Below the pieces are notes generated by a model that did not search any database, was not told the DNA's origin, and was given only the letters and a program-made list of their open reading frames with translations. The translations under genes and the position numbers were made by a program. From assembly GCA_964386975.1 (NCBI GenBank), contig CAYLUS010000007.1, forward strand, positions 5,152 through 69,151: a DNA stretch of 64,000 bases, read 5' to 3'. Positions 51,048 through 59,120 of the stretch are shown in pieces. The DNA comes from UBA6136 sp964386975 (GTDB lineage Bacteria; Pseudomonadota; Gammaproteobacteria; Methylococcales; Methylococcaceae). Numbering within the stretch: the stretch's first letter is position 1; every line of letters starts with the position of its first letter.

Positions 51048-51056
51048 TGGTATAGT
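51048..51056 (+). promoter_or_regulatory. Possible extended -10 promoter before tssA
   Basis: TGGTATAGT (TGN plus TATAGT) lies in the 178-base gap between tagF-pppA and tssA, the longest gap inside the T6SS cluster. No good -35 element was found. It may start a second transcript for tssA to vgrG; the rest of 51035-51212 shows no gene. Confidence 0.3.
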
Positions 51057-51212
51057 GCATGCAGGTACTGGTTTGAAACCGCGCGGGCAGGAAACTTGGG
51101 ATGAAGTGCCTGGGATCAATGGCCCAGAATCCATTCAGAATGGAACATCCTCTGACTGGCAGCGCAGTGTCTCCCCCCCTCGAGAATTCGTTTGTGGCGC
51201 TGCACGAAAGTT

Positions 51213-52250
51213 ATGACGACACCTGATCTAGACCGATACTTGCAAGCAATCGATGGGGACCAACCCAGTGGTCCAGATCTTGAGCACGATTCCGAGTTCA
51301 TTTCCCTCGAGCAACGGCTTGAAGGAACGCCTGAACGACAAATCGGTGACGTTCTTGAGGCAGCGCGCCCCCCTCCATGGCCTGAGGTTGCAGGAAGCAT
51401 CGAATCACTTCTGCTGCGGACCCATGATCTCCGGCTGGCAGTTTACCTGACCCGATGCAAACTGCATTACGAGGGTTTTTTGGGCCTTCGGGTGGGTTTG
51501 GCACTGATCCGGTCACTCCTACAAACCTTCTGGTCGAGCGTCCATCCTCAATTGGATCTGGACGATGACCTGGACCCGACATACCGTCTGAACACCCTGA
51601 GGGGCTTGAGCGATCATGGCAGCCTGCTTGTCCCGATCGCAAATTCTCCAATCCTTTCCTCAAGGACCCTTGGTCACTTCACGCTGTCACAACTGCGAAG
51701 GCTGAATGCCGGCAGCGCGCCGGCTGAGGGAGAACCGCTGGTCGATGAAACGCACGTTCGTGCCATCTGTCTTGACAACCCCACCGAAGACGTCAGCGCC
51801 GTATTTGAATCCCTCCAAGCGTCCTTGAAAGAACTCCTCGAGATCGATCAGATCTTGGACAAGGAACTGGGTTCGCAGAACACCCTGGATCTGGACCCCT
51901 TGCGCTCCAGCCTCAAGGAAATCAGCCAGTTCCTTGCCCCATTTGCGGAGGATTCGACAAACACCGGAGCATCGGACACAGACGAGAGCCCGGCTTCTGA
52001 GATGCGCTCGACGGACAATGCCCCGACCCGAAGCAACGGACCGATCAGTAGCCGCGCAGACGTCATTCGGGCGCTGGATCAGATAGCGGATTATTATCAG
52101 AAACATGAACCATCCAGTCCCGTCCCACTTTTCATCAAGCGGGCAAGATCGATGGTTGATAAGGATTTCTTAGAGATCATTCGTGATATGGCGCCCGATG
52201 GTGTACATCAAATCGAAACGTTGGCAGGCCTTGGATCACGAGGAGACTGA
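51213..52250 (+). CDS. tssA: T6SS protein TssA (ImpA N-terminal domain)
   Basis: The 345-residue protein has the ImpA_N domain near the N-terminus (DGDQPSGPDLEHDSEF, then WPEVAGSIESLLLRTHDLRLAVYLT) and a C-terminal helical part (ADVIRALDQIADYYQKHEPSSPVPLFIKRA) characteristic of short TssA of the TssA1 type. It caps baseplate and sheath assembly. ATG 51213 was chosen; the frame also opens at TTG 51192. Confidence 0.9.
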   Translation: MTTPDLDRYLQAIDGDQPSGPDLEHDSEFISLEQRLEGTPERQIGDVLEAARPPPWPEVAGSIESLLLRTHDLRLAVYLTRCKLHYEGFLGLRVGLALIRSLLQTFWSSVHPQLDLDDDLDPTYRLNTLRGLSDHGSLLVPIANSPILSSRTLGHFTLSQLRRLNAGSAPAEGEPLVDETHVRAICLDNPTEDVSAVFESLQASLKELLEIDQILDKELGSQNTLDLDPLRSSLKEISQFLAPFAEDSTNTGASDTDESPASEMRSTDNAPTRSNGPISSRADVIRALDQIADYYQKHEPSSPVPLFIKRARSMVDKDFLEIIRDMAPDGVHQIETLAGLGSRGD

Positions 52251-52328
52251 GCAACACCGGGCGCCTAGCCCCCAAGAGAAGCGGTACCTTAAACCGTGTG
52301 AATTTTTGCTAACGAGGAGGATGCCCCC

Positions 52329-52844
52329 ATGGCGGATAGCAGTCAGAAGTTCATAGCCCGAAACCGGGCACCCCGTGTACAGATTGAGTACGACGTCGAG
52401 GTATTCGGCGCTGAGAAAAAGGTTCAACTCCCGTTCGTGATGGGAGTCATGGCGGATCTGGCTGGAAAGCCCGCTGAGCCCTTACCGGGGGTCGGAGATC
52501 GGAAGTTTCTGGAATTTGACATTGATAATTTCAATGATCGCCTGAAAGCGATGAAACCGAGGGTGGCGTTCAATGTTCCCAATGCCCTGACCGGCGAGGG
52601 AAATCTGATGGTCGACATCACCTTCGAGGACATGGATGACTTTTCACCGGAAAAAGTAGCCGAAAAGGTGGATGGTCTCAAACAGATTCTTGCCGCACGA
52701 CGTCAACTGGCAAATCTCGTCACCTACATGGACGGCAAAGCCGGCGCTGAGGAACTGATCTCCAAGGTAATTAACGACCCCGAACTACTGAAATCTTTGA
52801 GTTCCTCTCCCAAACCGGATACGCACTCGGAGGAGGAGAACTAA
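52329..52844 (+). CDS. tssB: T6SS contractile sheath small subunit TssB
   Basis: The 171-residue sheath protein begins with SQKFIARNRAPRVQIEYDVE and contains LPFVMGVMADLAGK and DDFSPEKVAEKV, the family motifs. With TssC it forms the contractile tube around Hcp. GAGGAGG at 52315-52321 is a strong ribosome binding site for ATG 52329. tssC follows after 1 base. Confidence 0.96.
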   Translation: MADSSQKFIARNRAPRVQIEYDVEVFGAEKKVQLPFVMGVMADLAGKPAEPLPGVGDRKFLEFDIDNFNDRLKAMKPRVAFNVPNALTGEGNLMVDITFEDMDDFSPEKVAEKVDGLKQILAARRQLANLVTYMDGKAGAEELISKVINDPELLKSLSSSPKPDTHSEEEN

Positions 52845-52845
52845 G

Positions 52846-54345
52846 ATGGCTCAAAACGAATTTGAGAACGCGCCACGACCGACCGCACTGGAGGAAGGGA
52901 GCGAGTTCAGCCGCTTGCTTGAGAAAGAGTTCAAGCCTCGCAACGAGAATGCGCGAGATGAAGTGGTCAATGCCGTTCAGACCCTTGCGCAACTCGCTCT
53001 GAAGAACGTGCAAACCATATCGGCCGACGCGATTCACACCATCGAGGCCATCATCGCCGAACTCGACAAAAAACTCACCGATCAAGTCAATCTGATTCTC
53101 CATCACGAGGACTTCCAGCAACTCGAGGGCGCATGGCGTGGCCTCCACTATTTAGTCAGCAATACCGAGACCGACGAGCAACTCAAGGTCAAGGTAATGA
53201 ACATCTCAAAGACAGATGCCGCCAAGACCCTCAGGAAGTTCAAGGGCGCAGCATGGGATCAAAGCCCACTGTTCAAGAAGATTTATGAGGAAGAATATGG
53301 TCTTTTCGGCGGCCATCCATTTGGCTGTATCGTTGGCGATTATGCCTTTGATCACTCCCCTGGAGATGTCGATTTTCTCAAGGAAATGGCCAAGATCTGC
53401 GCCGCAGCGCACACCCCGTTTATCGCAGGCGCCGCGCCCAGCGTCCTAGGCATGGACTCTTGGTCGGAATTGGCGAATCCCAGAGACCTCACCAAGGTCT
53501 TTCAAACCCCCGACTATGCGCCCTGGCGGTCGCTGCGCGAGTCTGAGGATTCACGGTATATCGGGCTTGCCATGCCAAGGTTTCTGGCCAGGCTGCCCTA
53601 TGGAGCCAAGAGTGACCCGGTCGAGGGATTTGACTTCGAGGAGGATACTGCCAGCGGAGATAGCAGCAAATACACGTGGTGCAACTCAGCCTATGCAATG
53701 GCAGTAAACGTCAATCGCGCCTTCAAGGCCTATGGCTGGTGTACCCGCATTCGAGGGGTTGAATCAGGGGGACTCGTCGAGGGGCTGCCGGTCCACACAT
53801 TCCCGACTGATGATGGCGGATTCGACATGAAATGCCCGACCGAAATCGCGATTACCGATCGAAGAGAATCGGAATTGGCCAAAAATGGCTTCATGCCGCT
53901 GCTTCACAAGAAAAATGAGGATTTCGCAGCCTTCATCGGTGCACAGTCACTGCAAAAGCCAGCTGAGTTCACGGATGCCGACGCAACCGCAAATGCGCGC
54001 CTTGCAGCCCGGCTGCCCTACCTGTTTGCGACCTGCCGTTTTGCGCATTACCTCAAGAGCATCGTGCGTGACAAGATTGGATCCTTTCGCGAACGTGAGG
54101 ACATGGAGCGCTGGCTGCAGGAGTGGATCATGAACTACGTTCACCATAACCCCGCGATGGCTACGGATGAAGAAAAAGCGCGTAAGCCCCTTGCGGCGGC
54201 CGAAGTGCATGTGGAGGAAGATCCCTCCAATCCGGGCTACTACATGTCCAAATTCTTTTTAAGGCCCCACTATCAGCTGGAGGGATTGACTGTTTCGCTC
54301 CGACTGGTCTCCAAACTTCCGTCAGTGAAGTCTGGGGCAAACTGA
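52846..54345 (+). CDS. tssC: T6SS contractile sheath large subunit TssC
   Basis: The 499-residue protein has family signatures WRGLHYLVSNTETDEQLKVK, FGCIVGDYAFDH, APFIAGAAPSVLG-type (TPFIAGAAPSVLGMDSW), ARLPYGAKSDPVEGFDFEE and the C-terminal PGYYMSKFFLRPHYQLEG. It is the main sheath protein, and ClpV recognises the TssB helix in the contracted form. AGGAGG at 52831-52836 lies about 9 bases before ATG 52846. Confidence 0.97.
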   Translation: MAQNEFENAPRPTALEEGSEFSRLLEKEFKPRNENARDEVVNAVQTLAQLALKNVQTISADAIHTIEAIIAELDKKLTDQVNLILHHEDFQQLEGAWRGLHYLVSNTETDEQLKVKVMNISKTDAAKTLRKFKGAAWDQSPLFKKIYEEEYGLFGGHPFGCIVGDYAFDHSPGDVDFLKEMAKICAAAHTPFIAGAAPSVLGMDSWSELANPRDLTKVFQTPDYAPWRSLRESEDSRYIGLAMPRFLARLPYGAKSDPVEGFDFEEDTASGDSSKYTWCNSAYAMAVNVNRAFKAYGWCTRIRGVESGGLVEGLPVHTFPTDDGGFDMKCPTEIAITDRRESELAKNGFMPLLHKKNEDFAAFIGAQSLQKPAEFTDADATANARLAARLPYLFATCRFAHYLKSIVRDKIGSFREREDMERWLQEWIMNYVHHNPAMATDEEKARKPLAAAEVHVEEDPSNPGYYMSKFFLRPHYQLEGLTVSLRLVSKLPSVKSGAN

Positions 54346-54393
54346 TTTTCCTGATGGAAAAAAACCGATCCAAGCCACCCTAGGAGGAAAAAA

Positions 54394-54876
54394 ATGGCAG
54401 TTGATATGTTTCTGGAACTTGACGGCGTAAAGGGCGAGTCCAAGGACGAAGATCATAAGGGCAAGATCGACATCCTCAGTTGGAATTGGGTCGTCACCAA
54501 TACGGGAGACCTCCATAGCGGCGGGGGTGGTGGTGCGGGAAAAGCCGATATTGGTGACATCGTGGTCACCAAGTATTTGGACCTCTCAACCGCAGATCTT
54601 CTAAAGTGTTGCGTCTCCGGTAAACACATTGCCAAGGGAAAACTGATCGTTCGCAAGGCTGGCTCCAAGGCGCTGGATTACCTTGTGATCGAACTGGAGG
54701 AGGTCATGGTGACTCAGGTCAGCCCCGGTGGATCAGCAGCCGGTGACCGCGTCACGGAAACCCTGCAGCTGGGCTTCTCGAAGTTCACGCTGACTTACAA
54801 GGAGCAGACCGAAAAGGGCGCCGGGGGTCCATCTGCGACCGTTGGCTTCAACGTTTCCGCTAACAAACTGTCCTAG
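54394..54876 (+). CDS. hcp: T6SS tube protein Hcp (TssD)
   Basis: The 160-residue Hcp forms the hexameric rings of the inner tube. MAVDMFLELDGVKGESKDEDHKG, IDILSWNWVV and the C-terminal DLVTETLQLGFSKF-like segment (RVTETLQLGFSKF) fit the Hcp1-type family; it has no C-terminal toxin extension. AGGAGG (54382-54387) upstream of ATG 54394 is the best ribosome binding site in the cluster, as expected for an abundant protein. A small TTTTCC-TGAT-GGAAAA hairpin at 54346-54361 lies between tssC and hcp. Confidence 0.97.
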   Translation: MAVDMFLELDGVKGESKDEDHKGKIDILSWNWVVTNTGDLHSGGGGGAGKADIGDIVVTKYLDLSTADLLKCCVSGKHIAKGKLIVRKAGSKALDYLVIELEEVMVTQVSPGGSAAGDRVTETLQLGFSKFTLTYKEQTEKGAGGPSATVGFNVSANKLS

Positions 54877-54882
54877 AAAGTG

Positions 54883-55671
54883 ATGACGCTTGAGCTGGCC
54901 CATTCGACCCTGCTGGTCGATGGCAATCCGGCAGAGGCCCTCGAACTGCTCCAAAGTCATGTTCGGCAGCATCCAGAGGATGCTGAATCCCGGGTTTTTC
55001 TGTTTCAATTACTTTGTATTCAAGGTAACTGGAAACGGGCGCTGGGCCAGCTCGAAGCACTCGTGCAGTTGAATTCACAAGCGACACTCATGGTGCAGGC
55101 CTATCGGGCCCTGATTCAGTGCGAAATCCTTCGGGAGGCGGTCTTCGCGGGCCTGAAAACGCCTCTGATACTCGGTAAACCAGAACCCTGGCTTGCCTCA
55201 TTACTCGACTCTATCGTAGGGCATTCCGAGGGTCATTTTGCCGCTCGCCGGCAGGCTCTTGAAATGGCACCAGCATCCAGCGGATGCATCAATGACCACG
55301 CATTTGAATGGATATCGGATGCGGACACGCGGTTGGGTCCCTGCTTTGAACTGGTGATCGATGGCAAGTATTACTGGGCGCCGGCCACAAGCCTCCGGTC
55401 GCTCCGGTTTGAATTGCCAGCGGACCTTCGGGATCTGGTTTGGGCCCCCTGTCAGGTCACTCTGGCCTCCAGTGCTGAAATCGGTGGCTTTATGCCCGTC
55501 CGTTATCCCCTCGGCGCGCCCCCTCTTGATGGCGGACTTCTTCTGGCCCGGGAAACGCGCTGGCAAGGCGATGAGGAGTGGCCCTCTGGTCAGGGCCAGA
55601 GGATGTTGGCGACGTCAGGCGGGGATTTTGCGCTGCTTGACTGCCGGGAAATTCTCATCAACCCTGCCTAA
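54883..55671 (+). CDS. tagJ: T6SS accessory protein TagJ (ImpE family)
   Basis: The 262-residue protein has an N-terminal tetratricopeptide-like helical part (GNPAEALELLQSHVRQHPED) and the ImpE C-terminal domain (ELVIDGKYYWAPATSLRSLRFE, DLVWAPCQVTL, GFMPVRYPLG). In P. aeruginosa TagJ binds TssB and the N-terminal domain of ClpV1. Start choice is GTG 54880 or ATG 54883, which follow the hcp stop by 3-6 bases. Its presence places this cluster with the TssA1/TagJ lineage. Confidence 0.9.
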   Translation: MTLELAHSTLLVDGNPAEALELLQSHVRQHPEDAESRVFLFQLLCIQGNWKRALGQLEALVQLNSQATLMVQAYRALIQCEILREAVFAGLKTPLILGKPEPWLASLLDSIVGHSEGHFAARRQALEMAPASSGCINDHAFEWISDADTRLGPCFELVIDGKYYWAPATSLRSLRFELPADLRDLVWAPCQVTLASSAEIGGFMPVRYPLGAPPLDGGLLLARETRWQGDEEWPSGQGQRMLATSGGDFALLDCREILINPA

Positions 55672-55690
55672 CCTTCCTAGCGCCACGTTC

Positions 55691-56206
55691 ATGGCCGAAC
55701 TCATTCCCAAGGAACGCCTTCAGCCCTCCCTCCTTGACCGACTGGTCGATGATCGACCCGATGAAAAAACAGAACCGATGGAACGGCGGGTACTGACGAT
55801 GACGGCGCTCAGGCAATCCGTGCTGCGCGATATCGGATGGCTTTTGAACGCGCGATCTCTCGAAAAAAGCACCTCCCTGCGAGACTACCCTGAAACCGCC
55901 CAGTCCACCTTGAATTACGGCATTCGGGATTTAAGCGGCTCCTTGGTGTCCAGCTTGAGTGCGCCGGAACTCGAGCAACTGATCCACTCTGCCATTCGAA
56001 GGTTTGAGCCTCGGATCACACCTGAATCCCTGAGGGTTCGTGTGGAAACCGAGGAAGACAAAAACGCCGAAGCATCCGTCTCCTTCATCATCGAGGGCAC
56101 TCTCTGGTCTCAACCTCTCCCTATCTCGCTGTACATACGTTCTGAAATCAACTTGGAATCGGGAGACGTTCTGGTGGAAACGGACCATGCATCCTTTGCT
56201 ACTTAA
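55691..56206 (+). CDS. tssE: T6SS baseplate protein TssE (gp25-like)
   Basis: The 171-residue protein resembles phage T4 gp25. Start region MAELIPKERLQPSLLDRLVDD and the conserved ALRQSVLRDIGWLLNARSL plus IRRFEPRITPESLRVRV are diagnostic; the EPR motif needed for sheath polymerisation is seen in FEPRI. The open frame extends to 55361 inside tagJ, but ATG 55691 gives the family start. It overlaps tssF by 20 bases. Confidence 0.93.
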   Translation: MAELIPKERLQPSLLDRLVDDRPDEKTEPMERRVLTMTALRQSVLRDIGWLLNARSLEKSTSLRDYPETAQSTLNYGIRDLSGSLVSSLSAPELEQLIHSAIRRFEPRITPESLRVRVETEEDKNAEASVSFIIEGTLWSQPLPISLYIRSEINLESGDVLVETDHASFAT

Positions 56207-58076
56207 ATATTACGAGAGCGAACTACGGCATCTTCGGTCGGTGGGCGCCGAATTTGCGGAGGACTTTCCGAAAATTGCCGGTCGATTGGGTCTTGAGGCT
56301 TTTGACTGCGCCGATCCCTATGTCGAACGATTACTCGAGGGGTTTGCCTTCCTTGCAGCGCGCGTCCACCTCAAGCTCGACTCCGAATATGCGACATTTA
56401 CGCAGCAGTTACTGGATATTGTCTATCCGAACTTTCTTGCTCCGGTTCCATCCATGGCGATCGCGCATTTCCAGCCAGATCCTGCGGGGGGATCTTTGGC
56501 CGAGGGTTACCTGATCCCGAAAGGTTCTACCCTCCGTGGACACCTCGCCAAGGGTCAGCAAACGGCCTGCGAGTTCAGAACGGCCCATGAGGTTCGTCTT
56601 TATCCACTGAGAATCCAACACGCCAGTTACTTAGGTTCACGCGCTGAGCTGGCCCATGCCGGGCTGCAGTCGATATTGTCAGGACCCAAGGGCAGTTCTC
56701 TTCAGGCCGCTATCCATATCCAGATTAGATGCATGGCTGGCGCTCGATGGCAAGATCTGAAGATTGAACGGCTGCCCCTTTTTTTTCACGGCGATGGCGC
56801 CCTGCCCTTTAGGCTCTACGAGCAAATCTCTGCGCATCTGGAAAAAGTGATCGCAGTTGGACGGGATGCCCATGGTCATATCGAAAAGACGATCACGCTA
56901 ACCGCCCATCCCATGGGATTTGAGGAGGGAGAAACGCTCCTGCCTGCTTCTGGCCGTAGCTTTGAGGGCTACCGTCTGCTGCAAGAATATTTTGCGATGC
57001 CCGAGCGCTTTCTGTTTTCCGAAATTCAAGGGCTCGAAGCCACCCAGGCTTGGGGTGAACAGGAAACAATCGACCTCTACTTTCTCACCCACCGGGTCGA
57101 TCAAGGTCTAATCAATGCTGTCAGAGACGAAAATGTGGCCTTGTTCTGCAGCCCTGTCATCAATCTGTTCCCGAAACGAACGGATCGAATCCAGATCGAT
57201 CCGACCCGGCGGGAACTGCATGTGGTTGTTGACCGGAGCCGTCCTCTTGATTTTGAAATCCACTCCATCCTGGAGGCAGAAACCGTGGGTCTGCAACCGG
57301 ACGGTCGTCGACCACTCCTGCCACTTTTCGGATCCAGCCACCAGCATGGGCATGCATCCGTCAGCTACTATACGAGCCAGCGGAACAAGCGCCTGCATTC
57401 TTCAAATCAGAACCGTCGCGGGCCCCGGTCTTCGTATACGGGGAGCGAGCTTTACCTGAGCCTGGTAAGTGCTTCCGGTGCACCCTGCCCAGAAGGCGTA
57501 GACCAGATTTCGCTTCATGTCCTCACGACCAATCGGGACCTTCCCTTTCTGATGCCCGTGGGGGTTGGACAGACCGACCTGACCCTGGTCGAGGGGGGGC
57601 CAATCACCGCCATTCGCTGTCTCATCGGGCCTACACGACCCAAACCCTCTGCGGCCGAGGACCACACCGCCTGGCGCCTGATCAGTCACCTCGCGCTGAA
57701 CTATCTCAGCCTGGTCGATCAGGACAAGGAACGGGGAGCCGTCGCACTCCGGGAGCTTCTGTCCCTGTATGCAGGTCCTCAGGATCAGGATATTCACAAG
57801 AGAATCTCGGGCCTCCTCCATGTCGAGTCCACCCGCGTGGTCAGGCGGATCCCAGGTGTTGGCCCCATCGTCTTTGGTCGGGGAAAAACCGTTACGCTGA
57901 AATTTGATGAGGCCGCCTATGAGGGAACGGGCGCCTTTTTACTAGGGGCGGTCCTTGAGCGGTTCCTCGCGCGATATGCCGCCATCAACTCATTTACGGA
58001 AACCCGAATGGAAACGACCGAACGGGGAGAGATCATGCGATGGCCAGCTCGGACCGGGACCCGACAGACGCTCTGA
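56187..58076 (+). CDS. tssF: T6SS baseplate protein TssF
   Basis: The 629-residue baseplate wedge protein begins MHPLLLKYYESELRHLRSVGAEF-like and continues with FAEDFPKIAGRLGLEAFDCADPYVERLLEGFAFLAARV (in parts), the typical TssF N-terminus, and has NLFPKRTDRIQIDPTRREL near residue 330. ATG 56187 fits; the frame is open upstream to 56040. It overlaps tssE by 20 bases and tssG by 37, so the baseplate genes are translationally coupled. Confidence 0.95.
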   Translation: MHPLLLKYYESELRHLRSVGAEFAEDFPKIAGRLGLEAFDCADPYVERLLEGFAFLAARVHLKLDSEYATFTQQLLDIVYPNFLAPVPSMAIAHFQPDPAGGSLAEGYLIPKGSTLRGHLAKGQQTACEFRTAHEVRLYPLRIQHASYLGSRAELAHAGLQSILSGPKGSSLQAAIHIQIRCMAGARWQDLKIERLPLFFHGDGALPFRLYEQISAHLEKVIAVGRDAHGHIEKTITLTAHPMGFEEGETLLPASGRSFEGYRLLQEYFAMPERFLFSEIQGLEATQAWGEQETIDLYFLTHRVDQGLINAVRDENVALFCSPVINLFPKRTDRIQIDPTRRELHVVVDRSRPLDFEIHSILEAETVGLQPDGRRPLLPLFGSSHQHGHASVSYYTSQRNKRLHSSNQNRRGPRSSYTGSELYLSLVSASGAPCPEGVDQISLHVLTTNRDLPFLMPVGVGQTDLTLVEGGPITAIRCLIGPTRPKPSAAEDHTAWRLISHLALNYLSLVDQDKERGAVALRELLSLYAGPQDQDIHKRISGLLHVESTRVVRRIPGVGPIVFGRGKTVTLKFDEAAYEGTGAFLLGAVLERFLARYAAINSFTETRMETTERGEIMRWPARTGTRQTL

Positions 58077-59086
58077 TCGAGGGCCTTGCCAGCAATCCCG
58101 AGCGCTATGACTTTTATCAGGCGCTTAGGATTGTTGAGAGCCACTATGGCAGCAGCAAGCCCCGGTTGGGAACGTCATTATCCGCATCCGACGACCCGAT
58201 TCGCCTCGGCCAGCCCCCCGATCTTGCATTTGCTCCGACGACGATCAGCGCCTTGAAGGCGGACAACCATGCCGACTTTGGACGCCTCGAAGTGCTCTTT
58301 CTCGGGTTATTCGGTCCACAGGGCCCCTTACCGAACCATCTGACCGAGTTCGCGGGTGAACGGCTCAGGCACTTCAAGGATCCAACGCTCGCCCGATTTT
58401 CTGATGTTTTTCATCACCGAATGCTCTGCTTTTTTTACAGGGCATGGGCGAATGCCCAGCCATGTGCAAACGAAGCCCCCTGGGATCGCAATCCCTATGC
58501 CGATTGGGTCGCGTCCCTCTTCGGTCTTGGCTTTGAGAGCCTCGCACATCAGGACGCGCTAAAGGATACATCCAAGCGCTATCACGCAGGATTGCTCGCC
58601 TGTCAGACACGCCATGCGGAGGGACTGGAAACTCTGGTGACCAATGTGCTGGGCATTCCCTGCCGCCTCCTGGAGTTTGTCCCTCATTGGCTCGACATTC
58701 CAAGAGAGGAACAAACGCAACTCGGCGCTTCACCCAGAACCGGTTCCTTAGGACAATCCGCGATACTCGGGGAGCGAACCCGAGATTGCCAGAGCCGTTT
58801 TCACCTGATCCTCGGACCACTCTCCCTGAAGGCCTATTTGGCGCTGCTCCCGCATGGCGAGAAAATCAGGATCTTGGATGCCGTCATCCAAACCTATGAG
58901 GGTGGTTTTTTGGAATGGGGCGTCAATCTCCAGCTCAAACGGGACGAGGTTCCGCCCCTCCAACTGAATGGGCAACAATGCCTCGGCTGGTCAAGCTGGC
59001 TTGGCCCCCCCCGTCAAAAGGATTGGGTTGATGATTTAACCCTCAATTACACGACCGTTAACCGCACTCAGGATTCCTGTCTGTGA
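58040..59086 (+). CDS. tssG: T6SS baseplate protein TssG
   Basis: The 348-residue protein has the family segments YDFYQALRIVESHYGSS, IRLGQPPDLAFAPTTI, LFLGLFGPQGPLPNHLTE and, near the C-terminus, LQLKRDEVPPLQLNGQQCLGW-type residues (LGWSSWLG). TssG with TssF and TssK builds the baseplate wedge. Start ATG 58040 lies inside tssF. Confidence 0.95.
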   Translation: MASSDRDPTDALIEGLASNPERYDFYQALRIVESHYGSSKPRLGTSLSASDDPIRLGQPPDLAFAPTTISALKADNHADFGRLEVLFLGLFGPQGPLPNHLTEFAGERLRHFKDPTLARFSDVFHHRMLCFFYRAWANAQPCANEAPWDRNPYADWVASLFGLGFESLAHQDALKDTSKRYHAGLLACQTRHAEGLETLVTNVLGIPCRLLEFVPHWLDIPREEQTQLGASPRTGSLGQSAILGERTRDCQSRFHLILGPLSLKAYLALLPHGEKIRILDAVIQTYEGGFLEWGVNLQLKRDEVPPLQLNGQQCLGWSSWLGPPRQKDWVDDLTLNYTTVNRTQDSCL

Positions 59087-59120
59087 TGAGTGCGAGGCAG
59101 AATTCCAATCAGGAGATCCC

